From: Pirellulaceae bacterium
GTDB taxonomy: Bacteria; Planctomycetota; Planctomycetia; Pirellulales; Pirellulaceae
Direction: 5' to 3'
NCBI GenBank assembly: GCA_020852965.1
Contig: JADYZV010000031.1
Location: 1-64,000, forward strand
DNA: 64,000 nt
In this document: positions 24,744 to 34,386 of the stretch, in pieces
Position numbering within the stretch: the stretch's first letter is position 1
Layout of the letters: each line of letters begins with the position of its first letter
Notes under the pieces: model-generated
The model's database searches: none
The model's input: the letters and a program-made list of their open reading frames with translations, nothing else
What the model was told of the DNA's origin: nothing
Program-made: the position numbers and the translations under genes

Positions 24744-24959
24744 TTATTCGTCGCCTGCGCCACCGACGAGCGTCACAGCTTCCGCGCGCGGGCCCTTGGG
24801 GCCGCGACCTTCACTGAATTCGACTTCTTGTCCTTCGCGTAGCGACTCGAACTGAGTCCCTTGGACGGCCGAGTGGTGGAAGAACAATTCACCGCGATCT
24901 GTCTTGATAAAGCCAAAACCCTTATCGGAAACCAGCTTCTTAATCGTACCTTGCGCCAT
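24744..24959 (-). CDS. Cold-shock domain protein
   Basis: The 71-residue protein is a single cold-shock domain: GTIKKLVSDKGFGFIKTD (RNP1, residues 4-21), ELFFHHSAV (RNP2) and GQEVEFSEGRGPKGPRAE. The ATG at 24959 has AGGAG with ideal spacing. It binds single-stranded RNA or DNA and prevents RNA misfolding. Family members are often regulated by a long 5' leader; the leader here (24960 upward) is not obviously structured. Confidence 0.95.
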   Translation of the reverse strand: MAQGTIKKLVSDKGFGFIKTDRGELFFHHSAVQGTQFESLREGQEVEFSEGRGPKGPRAEAVTLVGGAGDE

Positions 24960-25261
24960 ATAGCTTCTCCTGAGTAGAATTGCACGATTGGGAACGTCGT
25001 GCTGTAAAATCAACCCCAGCCGAGGTGCCGCGGCTAGTCGCGGAAGCGAAAAGAAGAGGCGCGTCAAATCCTGAATTGATTGGAACCGTTGCTAATCATA
25101 TCAGACCAGCCGCAACAAAGCTAGCCCTGTAGAAATCTAAGCCCTTATCGGCTCGCGGGTGTGAGTTGGCCCACTCGGCCGCTACTTACGGAAAAGCTCA
25201 CCTGGAAAGCGAGTGAGACATCGAAGTGGTGCCTTGGGCCAGACCTGCTTCCAGCGTGAAA

Positions 25262-25585
25262 CTATTTCTTGCGATCCAGCACCCGCTGGAGGATCGACAT
25301 CCACGTCTGGTTGAGTCGAAGGGTAACGTTTTGCACGCTACGCTCTTCGGTCGGCTCGAAGTCGATTTCAAAACCGGCGGTGATCAAGGCATCGTTGGGG
25401 GACTTACCCGCCTGGCAGGCCTTCCAGAATCGCACGCTGTGCAAGGTGCTCTCGGCTTTGGTGGTGGCCGTCTCCGTGGCGATCGACTGTACCGAGCGTG
25501 TTACTTGAGGTTCCAAGCCAGTCATCATCTCTTGACGCAAGCGATCGGCCCAGTTTTTCCAGCGAACTTTTTCTTGAACTGACAT
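25262..25585 (-). CDS. Hypothetical protein
   Basis: The 107-residue soluble protein is mixed in charge, with helical segments WKNWADRLRQEMMTGLEPQV and QNVTLRLNQTWMSILQRVLDRK. I recognise no family. It is a reliable open frame with biased codon use, between two other small minus-strand genes. Confidence 0.5.
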   Translation of the reverse strand: MSVQEKVRWKNWADRLRQEMMTGLEPQVTRSVQSIATETATTKAESTLHSVRFWKACQAGKSPNDALITAGFEIDFEPTEERSVQNVTLRLNQTWMSILQRVLDRKK

Positions 25586-25701
25586 CTTCCAACTTTCAAA
25601 TGGGCCAGGCGTCTCGACGCTAGCCGATGGCTAGACGCCCCGACGCTCGAATACCGTCCGCGAACGAATTGGCGAGCTAACGCCTGTCGCTCTACGGCAA
25701 C

Positions 25702-25890
25702 CTACTCACCATCCGTGGCAATGCCGATCAGTTCTTCGTGAACGGAAAACCACGCATGATCTACTAATCCTACCACCTGCTGCTGGCTGAGCTGCATTTG
25801 GTCAGCCAATTGCTGTACCGACTGCGGCCCTGAGGCGAAAATATGATCCCAAATGTCAGCCCGCAATTGCTCATGTTCTTCAACGTTCAT
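25702..25890 (-). CDS. Small helix-turn-helix-like protein
   Basis: The 62-residue product has QSVQQLADQMQLSQQQVVGLVDHAWF, a helix-turn-helix pattern, followed by a short C-terminus (ELIGIATDGE). It may be a small DNA-binding protein or a free-standing winged helix. It lies 116 bp upstream of the gene at 25585 and in the same direction. Low certainty. Confidence 0.5.
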   Translation of the reverse strand: MNVEEHEQLRADIWDHIFASGPQSVQQLADQMQLSQQQVVGLVDHAWFSVHEELIGIATDGE

Positions 25891-26290
25891 AGGACTGACT
25901 GGCTTAAGCGGAGTTGAGCAACGTTCATGAGCAATTCGGTCATGGCGAGAATAGGATTATCGCGCCAATAGGCGGGCCGAGCTCGGCTTTTAAAAAGTAC
26001 CAAAGCCATGTACGTAAATCTGCATTAATATTGGCTCTGCATCACAAGGCTACAGAGAGCTGCATTCGTCGTGCGGCACTAGCCTAAAGGGTAGCTTCTT
26101 GCCCCACCTCCGGTCAACTCGTAAACGCTCTCCAGCCCCGATTAAGTGGGATAAACTGAGCAAACTCCGGATTCAGCATCAGTCGCTGCTGGCGGACACC
26201 GCGCCAAACTCCGCTGGACCTACTCCGATTGCTGGCTATTTGCTAACCTGCTAGAAATCCCTACTCCAACTTCCCCGCCGAGCACGATAC
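25891..26290. other. Divergent intergenic region, nothing recognised
   Basis: This 400-bp gap separates leftward and rightward genes and must hold promoters for both. I see no clear repeat, RNA gene or operator. Confidence 0.4.
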
Positions 26291-26812
26291 ATGAGCCAAG
26301 TCAACTTAAACGATTACATTCGCGACATCCCCGATTTCCCCAAGCCCGGGATCTTGTTCAAGGACATCACGCCGCTGCTTACGTCTCCGCTTGCTTTCGA
26401 CGCGGCCATCAGTCGCTTTGCCGAACAATATCGCCATCAGCGCATCGATAGTATTGTCGCCGCGGAGGCGCGCGGTTTCATCTTTGGTGCTCCGCTTGCC
26501 CTGAGATTGCAAGCCGCCTTCGTGCCGGTACGCAAGCCCGGCAAGCTCCCCTTCTCGACTCATAGCCATGCCTATGACCTCGAATACGGCAGAGACACGC
26601 TCGAGATTCACTCCGACGCTCTGCAAGCCGGCCAACGCGTGCTCGTGATCGATGACCTGCTAGCCACCGGCGGCACCGTCGAGGCCTGCAACCAGTTGTT
26701 AAGCAATTTTTCGGTCGAGATCGTCGGTTTCGCTTTCGTAATTCACTTGAAAGCCCTCGAAGGCGAGAAGAAACTCGCCCCCCACTCGGTCTTCAGCCTG
26801 CTCGAGTTTTAA
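26291..26812 (+). CDS. apt: Adenine phosphoribosyltransferase
   Basis: The 173-residue protein salvages adenine to AMP with PRPP. It has IRDIPDFPKPGILFKDITPLL at the start, AAEARGFIFG, VRKPGKLP and the PRPP-binding motif VLVIDDLLATGGT (about 116-128). Length and motif order are standard. It is the first gene of a rightward group, followed by a heptamer repeat. Confidence 0.95.
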   Translation: MSQVNLNDYIRDIPDFPKPGILFKDITPLLTSPLAFDAAISRFAEQYRHQRIDSIVAAEARGFIFGAPLALRLQAAFVPVRKPGKLPFSTHSHAYDLEYGRDTLEIHSDALQAGQRVLVIDDLLATGGTVEACNQLLSNFSVEIVGFAFVIHLKALEGEKKLAPHSVFSLLEF

Positions 26813-26864
26813 TTATTCGAATTGTGAATCGATCCTGCTCTGCGGCTGGTCTCGCTGGCAACCA

Positions 26865-26910
26865 CCAAGAACCAAGAACCAAGAACCAAGAACCAAGAAC
26901 CAAGAACCAA
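26865..26910. repeat. Heptamer tandem repeat (CCAAGAA)
   Basis: Six complete CCAAGAA units and a partial seventh lie between apt and the sigma-factor gene. The reverse complement of the unit, TTCTTGG, is found at the start of the array at 22689. Confidence 0.9.
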
Positions 26911-27017
26911 CCCTAGCAAGACTCGACCTTGTTGGGAGAGAAAATGCTTTACAGGGGAAGTTGAAAAAGCTACACTAAACAGAACTCGCCACCAGTCCTT
27001 TCGGGGAGCCGCCCCCC

Positions 27018-27641
27018 ATGACGCCACCCGATAACCTGCTGCGGTCGACGATCGAGCGCGCCCTTGGCAAGGATCGCGATGCGCTTGAGGAGCTGTTGCT
27101 GCTGCGGTACGATTGGCTACGCGATGTGGCCTATCGGGCAATCCCCGCGTCGATTCGCGAGCGGATTTCGGTAGATGAAGTGATTCAAGACACCTTTGTC
27201 CATGTACTGCGTGGCTTTGACGAGTTTACGCCGCAGGGTGGGGAGCCTAGCCTTTTCTATTGGCTCAAGACGATCACGCAGAACACGGCCAAAGATGCAA
27301 TGCGCAAACAGTCTCGATCGCGCGAAGCGGCCATGACGGATTACACGTCGGCACGTAACCGTGATAGCGTATCGCAGTTGATTAGTTCGTTGGCGGTTGC
27401 CACCGATCCACGGGCCAGCGTCGTCGCCTGCGGTCAGGAGATGTCCCAAGCCTTTCATATCGCCTTGGCCAACCTCGACCCCAGATACAAGCAGGTGCTA
27501 GAACTACTCTATTTTGACCAATTGACAGTCGACCAGACCGCCGCTCGGCTCGAGACTACCCCGGCTGCCGTGCGAGGATTGCGACAACGCGCCCGAGAGA
27601 AAATCCGTGAGGCGATGGTCCGATTGTCCCATTTTGTCTAA
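27018..27641 (+). CDS. ECF-type RNA polymerase sigma factor
   Basis: The 207-residue protein has sigma region 2 (LRDVAYRAIPASIRERISVDEVIQDTFVHVLRGFDEF, about 34-72) and region 4 (LDPRYKQVLELLYFDQLTVDQTAARLETTPAAVRGLRQRAREKIREAM, about 155-202). It falls in the ECF class; planctomycetes have very many, often linked to protein kinases rather than anti-sigma factors. The downstream FHA-domain gene (210 bp away) supports phosphorylation-linked control, as FHA domains read phosphothreonine. Confidence 0.88.
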   Translation: MTPPDNLLRSTIERALGKDRDALEELLLLRYDWLRDVAYRAIPASIRERISVDEVIQDTFVHVLRGFDEFTPQGGEPSLFYWLKTITQNTAKDAMRKQSRSREAAMTDYTSARNRDSVSQLISSLAVATDPRASVVACGQEMSQAFHIALANLDPRYKQVLELLYFDQLTVDQTAARLETTPAAVRGLRQRAREKIREAMVRLSHFV

Positions 27642-27851
27642 GCTAGAAACCAGTACATTTCACTGCGGCGCGGAGTAAACTGGTGGTTCGCCCGAGTTGT
27701 TTCTGTGCGTCTCATTGTTTCCAGGCGGCGTTTCTTGGCTGTTGAAAAAAGAATTTCCACGACGCAAGGCGAGTGAATTGGCAGGGACCTTCGACCCACG
27801 TTACGGGCTGGGGAATTGCTGGTATACGACCGCCACGAGAGTTGATCGACC

Positions 27852-28976
27852 GTGCATAATACGAAACTAGAATCTGAAGCCCAAGCCTGCAAGATTGCGG
27901 TCGAGGTAAGTCAACGCCGTCGCGCTGGAGAGATCGTTACGGACGAGCAGATTCTGCGCGACCACCCCAATCTGCATGGGCCACTATTAGAGCAATTGAC
28001 GCGACTCAATCAGCTCGAAACCGCCCGCTCGCGTGCTGGGCACGAAAGCGGCCAGGGACTAACCGATCCAGAGAGCCCGCCAAGCGCGACGGCGATCTCC
28101 GACGACGTCCGCACGGTCGACCTGCCGTTCGAAGACGATCCAAGCGATTCGACCGATCAACTGCGCATCACCTTGAAGGAGCCCAGCGGAGAAGTTCCCA
28201 TTAAATCAACGATGATGTTGGAGGACCCGCTCGAATCCGATACTTCGACAATTTCCTCGACGGAGACCGATTCGACGAATCCCGCAGAGCCGGCGGTGCC
28301 CTGCTATCGCCCTTCGGTCCGGGCCCCGATGGGTGTCGTCAAGCTCTTTCACGACGGCCAGCAAACCTACACTCCCTATCCCGTGATGGCCGATCGCTTT
28401 CGAATTGGTCGCGTCGACGGTGACCTGATCGTTCCGCACGATTTCTGGATGTCCGGTCGCCACGCGGAGATTCAACGTCGCAAGCGCGGCGATCAGTACT
28501 ATTGGTATTTGGTCGACCTCGGCAGCACCAACGGCACGTTTGTCCAAGTCGACTTTGCGGTGTTGCGTCACCAGGACGAGGTCTTCTTGGGACAGGAACG
28601 CTATCGCTTTACATTGCAGGACCAGCGGGCGGGGCTGATGCACGTCACTACACGGTCGGGAGAGCAATGGTGGATTGACGGGCCGACTGCATTGATTGGC
28701 AGCCAGCTTCCCCATGGCCAGCCGTGTGGCCTGTCGAGCTTTGCCAGCGATCCCTATTTGGAGCCGCTTCACGCCAAGCTCCAGCGCGAGCCCGACGGCA
28801 CTTGGACGATTCGCGACAATCGCTCACGCAATGGTGTCTGGTTCCGTATCAAGGAAGTCGAAATTCCGCCCAACGCCGAGTTTCAGCTCGGCGAACAACG
28901 CTTTGGCTTCTGGGCCAACGACGATCATCCAGTCCGCGAGGCCAATTTGCACGTTGCGTCGAAAAAGCCAAGCTGA
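27852..28976 (+). CDS. Protein with two FHA domains
   Basis: The 374-residue protein starts at a GTG. The N-terminal segment (about 10-58, ACKIAVEVSQRRRAGEIVTDEQILRDHPNL) resembles the leader segments of planctomycete Ser/Thr kinases. The first FHA domain is at about 165-258 (FRIGRVDGDL, SGRHAEIQRR, LVDLGSTNGTFV). The second, divergent one is at about 275-362 (LEPLHAKLQRE, IRDNRSRNGVWF). A Ser/Thr/Asp-rich linker joins them and could be phosphorylated. It should bind phosphothreonine partners, perhaps linked with the sigma factor upstream. Confidence 0.85.
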   Translation: MHNTKLESEAQACKIAVEVSQRRRAGEIVTDEQILRDHPNLHGPLLEQLTRLNQLETARSRAGHESGQGLTDPESPPSATAISDDVRTVDLPFEDDPSDSTDQLRITLKEPSGEVPIKSTMMLEDPLESDTSTISSTETDSTNPAEPAVPCYRPSVRAPMGVVKLFHDGQQTYTPYPVMADRFRIGRVDGDLIVPHDFWMSGRHAEIQRRKRGDQYYWYLVDLGSTNGTFVQVDFAVLRHQDEVFLGQERYRFTLQDQRAGLMHVTTRSGEQWWIDGPTALIGSQLPHGQPCGLSSFASDPYLEPLHAKLQREPDGTWTIRDNRSRNGVWFRIKEVEIPPNAEFQLGEQRFGFWANDDHPVREANLHVASKKPS

Positions 28977-29138
28977 GATATTGAGCATTTAATGGCGCTG
29001 GGCGAGAAAATGAAACTCAGACTCAATGAGCACGCGGGGGCAAGAGTGCTCGATATGTGCTGATCCTTGGCGGTAGCCTATACTGAGTGGACAGTCGCTG
29101 ATTTTGCACAGACCAATTTTTGCAAAGGCATTTATCGC

Positions 29139-31160
29139 GTGTGGACTATTCGACGAAAAGAACTCACTAATCTTGGGTTGGCGGCTGCTATTTGGCTCGC
29201 TGCTATGCCTGTTGCCATTTGCCAAGCCCAAAACTTGTCGTTTACCCTTCCTGGCGACGACGGTGAGTCGATCACGGTCCAGGCTTCCGGGGATAACGTC
29301 GGAACGTCAGCCACGGCCGTCTGTTTTTTAGGGACCGAGTGCCCGATGGCACGGGGCTACGCCGCTCAGCTCAATGCGCTGCATTCGGAGTTTTCGCCGC
29401 GTGGTGTGCGCATCGTAGGTGTGATGAGCAATCGTCAAGATTCGCAGGAAGATATCGCTAGCTACGTCAGCCAACTACACATCAATTTCCCAATCGTCCG
29501 CGATGATCAGAATCAAGTGGCTGATCGCTACGGTGCTCAGCGGACGCCCGAAGTGTTCTTGCTCGACGCTCAGCTCAAACTGCGTTATCACGGCCGCATC
29601 GACGATCAACTTGCTCCGGGCGTTGCGCGGGCTGCTGCCAGTCGTCAGGACCTGCGTATTGCCATCGAAGAGCTACTGTCGGGCAAGCCGATTTCGATTC
29701 CGGCTACCAACGCCTTGGGGTGTATTATCGGCCGAGTGCCTCACGTGGAGACGATTGACCAAGTCGCCAACTCGACAACTTATACCAACCAGGTAGCCCG
29801 GGTGCTACAACAGCACTGCGTTGAATGCCATCGGTCGGGCGAGATTGGACCCTTTGCTATGGATCGCTATGAAGAAGTCGTGGGCTGGGCTGAGACGATG
29901 ATGGAAACCGTTGAGCAGGGGAGGATGCCTCCATGGCACGCCGACCCGCAATTCGGTTCGTTTGCCAATGCGCGTAACATGCCGGAAGAGGACAAGCAGA
30001 TCTTGCGTGATTGGATCGATGGTGGCCTGCAGCGGGGTGATGATGCCGACCTGCCTGCCCCTCTCGAATTCACGGATGGTTGGAACATGCCCCGTACGCC
30101 CGACTTGGAGATCGGCATGCGTGCGCGTCCCTTTGTGGTCCCCAAGGATGGCGTGGTCGAGTATCAATACTTCGTGGCTGATCCTGGACTAACCGAGGAC
30201 ACTTGGGTAACGGCCGCTCAAGTCATTCCTGGCAAGCGTTCCGTGGTGCATCATGCGATCGTTTTCGTGCGCCCCCCCGATGACTCTGAGTTTTCAGGTA
30301 TCGGCTGGTTAACTGCATATGTTCCTGGGCAGCGCGTGCATGAATTGCCGAGCGGGTACGCTCGCAAGATTCCTGCCGGCTCGAAGCTTGTCTTTCAAAT
30401 GCACTACACTCCCAATGGGGTCGAGCAGTCGGATGTGACACGCGTGGGCTTGCTCACCTGCGACGCCAGCCAAGTCAAGCAGGAGGTGTTCACGTTGATG
30501 GCCATTGACCAGGAGTTTGAGATACCTCCTGGCGTCGAAAACTATTCCGTTCGAGCCAGCACGCGATGGCTTCCCGCTGGTGCCGAACTATTGGCCATCA
30601 CGCCGCACATGCACTTTCGTGGCAAATCGTTTCGCCTATTCGGTGCCGTTGGGGAAAGTGAAATGCTGCTACATGTTCCAAACTATGATTTCAATTGGCA
30701 GCATACCTATCAATTGCAGCAGCCACTGCCTCTGGATGCCTTCGAGTCGGGTTTGCAGTTTGAAGCAGTTTTCGATAATTCGACCCACAATCCCTTCAAT
30801 CCCGACCCGACTCAAATCGTCACCTGGGGGGATCAGTCATGGGAGGAGATGGCCGTTGCCTTCTTTGAAGTGGCCAGACCACGCCAAGCCCACGAATCGT
30901 CGCGCCGCGCCAGCACTCAAGGTGCGCAAGGTATTGACCTAACGGAGCAGCAACGCGCGGCGAAGCGCAAAGCGGACATCGAAGGCTACATCCAATTGGT
31001 GTTCGCCGAACTCGACCGCAATGGAGACGGGCAGATTCACAAGTCGGAAGCGGACATTGTCGTGCGCCGCTTGCACTTTGATCTTTGGGACGCGGACGAT
31101 GACCAGGTTGCATCCGCCGCTGAAGTTCGCCAAACTGCCGAAAAGCTATTCTCTCACTAA
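29139..31160 (+). CDS. Exported redoxin / cytochrome-like / Cu monooxygenase-like / EF-hand fusion
   Basis: The GTG at 29139 (AAAGG upstream) starts a signal peptide (RRKELTNLGLAAAIWLAAM...QA); a GTG/ATG-like frame extends to 29067. About 673 residues. Domains in order: a thioredoxin-like redoxin (CFLGTECPMARGYAAQL, then FPIVRDDQNQVADRYG); a c-type heme-like motif CVECH in QQHCVECHRSGEIGPFAMDRY; MPPWHADP; a long copper type II monooxygenase-like region (VVHHAIVFVRPP, FQMHYTPNG, ITPHMHFRGKSF); and a C-terminal EF-hand (DRNGDGQIHKSEAD). The same layout is seen in other planctomycetes, but the substrate is unknown. It is followed 10 bp later by the MMPL transporter. Confidence 0.75.
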   Translation: MWTIRRKELTNLGLAAAIWLAAMPVAICQAQNLSFTLPGDDGESITVQASGDNVGTSATAVCFLGTECPMARGYAAQLNALHSEFSPRGVRIVGVMSNRQDSQEDIASYVSQLHINFPIVRDDQNQVADRYGAQRTPEVFLLDAQLKLRYHGRIDDQLAPGVARAAASRQDLRIAIEELLSGKPISIPATNALGCIIGRVPHVETIDQVANSTTYTNQVARVLQQHCVECHRSGEIGPFAMDRYEEVVGWAETMMETVEQGRMPPWHADPQFGSFANARNMPEEDKQILRDWIDGGLQRGDDADLPAPLEFTDGWNMPRTPDLEIGMRARPFVVPKDGVVEYQYFVADPGLTEDTWVTAAQVIPGKRSVVHHAIVFVRPPDDSEFSGIGWLTAYVPGQRVHELPSGYARKIPAGSKLVFQMHYTPNGVEQSDVTRVGLLTCDASQVKQEVFTLMAIDQEFEIPPGVENYSVRASTRWLPAGAELLAITPHMHFRGKSFRLFGAVGESEMLLHVPNYDFNWQHTYQLQQPLPLDAFESGLQFEAVFDNSTHNPFNPDPTQIVTWGDQSWEEMAVAFFEVARPRQAHESSRRASTQGAQGIDLTEQQRAAKRKADIEGYIQLVFAELDRNGDGQIHKSEADIVVRRLHFDLWDADDDQVASAAEVRQTAEKLFSH

Positions 31161-31170
31161 ACCTGCCTGA

Positions 31171-33462
31171 ATGTCTCCTCTCTCAACTCGACTCGCTGCT
31201 TGGAGCGTCCGCCACCGCGGATTGGTTTGGTGCTTGCTGCTGACCCTATCAGCATTCGCTCTGCTTGGACACTTTGACCCACGACTAGTCACGTACTGGT
31301 TCCGCCAGGTTGCCAACGACACCAGTTCCGATAGGTATACGGCCGGCACTTCGAAAACAGATAGCGCCTCTGAGCCCACGTCGAAGGTGCAGCCGATCAA
31401 TCTCTCCGCGTCCGACGCGGTGCTGGTGATCGAATCTCCGGACATCTTCACGCCGCGAGGCACGGAGGCATTGCGGAGAGTTGCGGAGAGGATCGAGGAG
31501 CTGCCGCAGGTGCGGCGCATCTTGTGGATGGATCGCATTCCGATGCTCAACATCTTCGGGCTGAGCGAACCGCTTCTTCCGAAATCGACCGCTTCCGAGG
31601 CAAGATTTGAAGCGGCGCGCGAAAAAGCGATGAAGCATCCGTTGGTGGCTGGACAATTGCTCAGCGACGATGGCCGCACGACGTTGATGCTCATTACCTT
31701 TGATGACTTCTACCTGTTTACCGATGCAGCCGCCACCAGCGAGTTGCGGCAGGCGGCGGAAGAGGCGGTCCGCGAGTTTCCCGATGGTGACTTTCGATTT
31801 CGCGTTACCGGACGCATACCGGCGGTCCTGTCTGCCATAGCGTCGCACGAAGCCAATCAGTGGAAATATCAATTGATCGGCTATGGTGTGATCTTCATCA
31901 TGACGCTGATTTTGTTTCGTGGCCTGCGGGCTGTGATTATTGTGGCGTTGGCGCCGGCGCTAGGTGTTTTTTGGACCACCGGTATCATCCGCTTTTTTGA
32001 TTACAACAATCCACTGGTCGACGTCATTCTGCCCGTACTCGTGAGCCTGGTGGGGCTCACCGATGGTGTTCACTTGATGGTGCAAATCCGAAAGCTGCGA
32101 GCGGCGGGGATGTCGCGCAACGCGGCTGCCGAAGAGGGACTAAAGCAAGTCGGCGTGGCTTGTTTTTTGACGTCGCTCACCACGGCGGTCGGCTTCGGAT
32201 CGCTGATGATGGCGAACAGCCAGTGGGTCCAGGAATTTGGTTGGTGCAGCACGATTGGTGTCGTGCTGAGTTTCCTTGCCGTCGTGACCGTGATACCACT
32301 TGCTAGTTCGTCCTGGTTGGGCAACGCGGTGCATGTTGGTCATCAACACGGTTTGATCGATCGTCATTTGGAACGGATTGGCGGTGTGATTTCGTGGGTG
32401 TTGCGTTATCGCGTCCCCATAGCCGCAGTCTCCGTCGTTAGCACGATAGCCCTCATGTCCGTTGGGCTAACGCTCAAGCCCGATCAACGCGAGACCGACG
32501 GATTACCGCTTCAAGCCGAATCGACACAGGCGATGTTGCACGTAGATAAAGCCTTTGGTGGCCTGGAATTCTCCTCGGTCGATATCCAGTGGAACGAAGA
32601 TGTCGATCCAACGTCGCCAGAGATACTGAAAGTGATCATGCAAGTCGACGATGCGTTACACAGCGAGCCATTGATAGGACATCCACTGTCGATGCGAAAT
32701 TTGATCGACGCTCAGCCAGGCAGTGGTCCGCCGGAGGAGCGCATGAGTCTTATGGAATTGCTCCCGCCACAACTCAAACGAGCATTTTTTAAGCCCGACC
32801 GACGACAAGCCAACATTTCGTTTCGTGTGCAAGATCTAGGCATCGCCACCTATGGTCCCGTCTTTGAACGTATCGCGGAGCAATTGCGAGCGATTGAAGT
32901 CGAGCACCCCAACTTTACATTGAAATTGGATGGAAGGGCGGTCTGGCGTTGGCGCAATCTATATCAAATCGTAGTCGATTTAGCCAGCAGCCTCGGTTCC
33001 GCTGCCGTAATCATCTTGGTGATTTTGACGGTCGTCTATCGCTCCGTACGCCTGGGGTTGATTTCCATCATCCCCAATTTGTTTCCTCTGGCGCTTACGG
33101 CAGCCTATCTAGTGTTTGCTGGCTACAATTTGGAAATTGTCATGGTCTGCAATTTCACCGTCTGCTTGGGAATTGCAGTCGACGATACAATTCACTTTCT
33201 GACGCGTTTTCGCGAGGAGCGAGTGCATTGCGATAACGATGAAGAAGCCATACGCCGCGCGTTCACTGGAGTCGGGACGGCGCTGATTATGACTACAGCC
33301 GTATTGGTAGCTGGCTTTTCCATTGTCACTCTCAGCGACTCGCGCGATCACCGTATCTTTGCCACGATGGGTGCCATCACCATCGCCGCCGCCCTGTTCT
33401 GTGATTTGATATTCTTGCCGGCTTTGTTGAGTCTGTTTGGATCATCGAAGAGGTCGAAGTAA
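31171..33462 (+). CDS. RND/MMPL-family membrane transporter
   Basis: The 763-residue protein has the RND half-repeat plan twice: a first helix near residues 12-28, an external domain, helices at about 230-400 (including LVSLVGLTDGVHLMVQIRKLR), a second helix and external domain (about 410-600), and a final bundle with VCLGIAVDDTIHFLTRFREE. This class includes hopanoid, lipid and mycolate exporters driven by proton motive force. It is almost certainly co-transcribed with the preceding fusion protein (10 bp gap), so the two may work on one substrate. Confidence 0.85.
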   Translation: MSPLSTRLAAWSVRHRGLVWCLLLTLSAFALLGHFDPRLVTYWFRQVANDTSSDRYTAGTSKTDSASEPTSKVQPINLSASDAVLVIESPDIFTPRGTEALRRVAERIEELPQVRRILWMDRIPMLNIFGLSEPLLPKSTASEARFEAAREKAMKHPLVAGQLLSDDGRTTLMLITFDDFYLFTDAAATSELRQAAEEAVREFPDGDFRFRVTGRIPAVLSAIASHEANQWKYQLIGYGVIFIMTLILFRGLRAVIIVALAPALGVFWTTGIIRFFDYNNPLVDVILPVLVSLVGLTDGVHLMVQIRKLRAAGMSRNAAAEEGLKQVGVACFLTSLTTAVGFGSLMMANSQWVQEFGWCSTIGVVLSFLAVVTVIPLASSSWLGNAVHVGHQHGLIDRHLERIGGVISWVLRYRVPIAAVSVVSTIALMSVGLTLKPDQRETDGLPLQAESTQAMLHVDKAFGGLEFSSVDIQWNEDVDPTSPEILKVIMQVDDALHSEPLIGHPLSMRNLIDAQPGSGPPEERMSLMELLPPQLKRAFFKPDRRQANISFRVQDLGIATYGPVFERIAEQLRAIEVEHPNFTLKLDGRAVWRWRNLYQIVVDLASSLGSAAVIILVILTVVYRSVRLGLISIIPNLFPLALTAAYLVFAGYNLEIVMVCNFTVCLGIAVDDTIHFLTRFREERVHCDNDEEAIRRAFTGVGTALIMTTAVLVAGFSIVTLSDSRDHRIFATMGAITIAAALFCDLIFLPALLSLFGSSKRSK

Positions 33463-33468
33463 ACTGGT

Positions 33469-34014
33469 CTACTTAACCGCGAAGCGCGGCCGCGCAGGTA
33501 TTGTACTGTGGTTCGTCGTCGCAGCCGCTAGTTGGCATTCTTGCAAATGTGCCAAGAGGATACTTGAGCGAAAGATGATTTCCGGCGGCATTATGTGACT
33601 AGTTCGCAGGTTAGCACTCTCGATTCTGGCATAGGGTTCGATCCGTTCCGCCAGACTAAACTTAGGGTTCAATTGCCGTGACGTACCTTCCAACATCTCC
33701 AACACTTTTAACAACATGCTGATCTTGGATGGCAACACAATTTGATGATCGCGGATGACTTGAATGATCCCTGACAAGCATCCGCTGATGTCAAATTCGT
33801 CGAGTGATTGCCCCATGTAGTCAGCCCAAAAGTCTTCGATAGACTCAAGTAAAACCTGTTCGTCAGAATCGGGCGGGACATCGCCGAGTCGGATCGTCAC
33901 TTCAGCAATTGTTGCGGAGCCTTGACCCGCGGCCGCGATCAGCACTTGCTCTAAATCCTCGCGCAGCGAGTCATCGACTCGACCGACCATGCTGCAGTCC
34001 AACACGCCGATCAC
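33469..34014 (-). pseudogene. UbiB/AarF-like kinase, C-terminal fragment
   Basis: The 181-residue frame begins inside a UbiB/ABC1 kinase motif (GVLDCSMVGRVDDSLREDLEQVLIAAAGQG; family GLIDFGMVGRL...). It continues with the C-terminal helical region of that family. A stop lies 8 codons upstream of the GTG and no N-terminal kinase lobe is found in 34015-34386. Full proteins are about 450-550 residues. The DFG-equivalent reads DCS, a further sign of decay. It is a truncated remnant. Confidence 0.7.
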
Positions 34015-34386
34015 GTGAACGTCATGCTCGAATAATTAACAGCAGTTGCTGCGTTAGAACAATATTTCGGACAGGGCTCGAAGCCACTCGCCAATTTATC
34101 CGCCAGTCCCGATGGGATTGTGCTCCAGTGCGCACCCGTGCAGTTACGGACACTAATTTGGCCACTTTTGAATGAAAGACGAACGTCCGTCGGGCGAAGT
34201 ACTTGCCTACCTTCAGCGGTCCGATAAGCGTTCACATCTCGGGCTGATTGGAGTTTCGTACGCAGTTTGCCATCAAATTACGGACAAGGGGGTTGGGCGG
34301 CGACGAGTCCTTTACTGGGCGCTTCGAAATCAATTGGGAGGTCAAGTTCGTTGGTCCCCATGCCAATACTATTCCGTCATAGAAAA
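34015..34386. other. Decayed intergenic stretch
   Basis: No gene or strong repeat was recognised between the UbiB fragment and pcm. No remnant of the missing kinase N-terminus is readable in any frame I examined. Confidence 0.4.

Noticed and set aside
26865-26910. CRISPR-like array
   Set aside because: The units are 7 bp, contiguous and have no spacers; it is a simple tandem repeat. No cas genes are present in the window.
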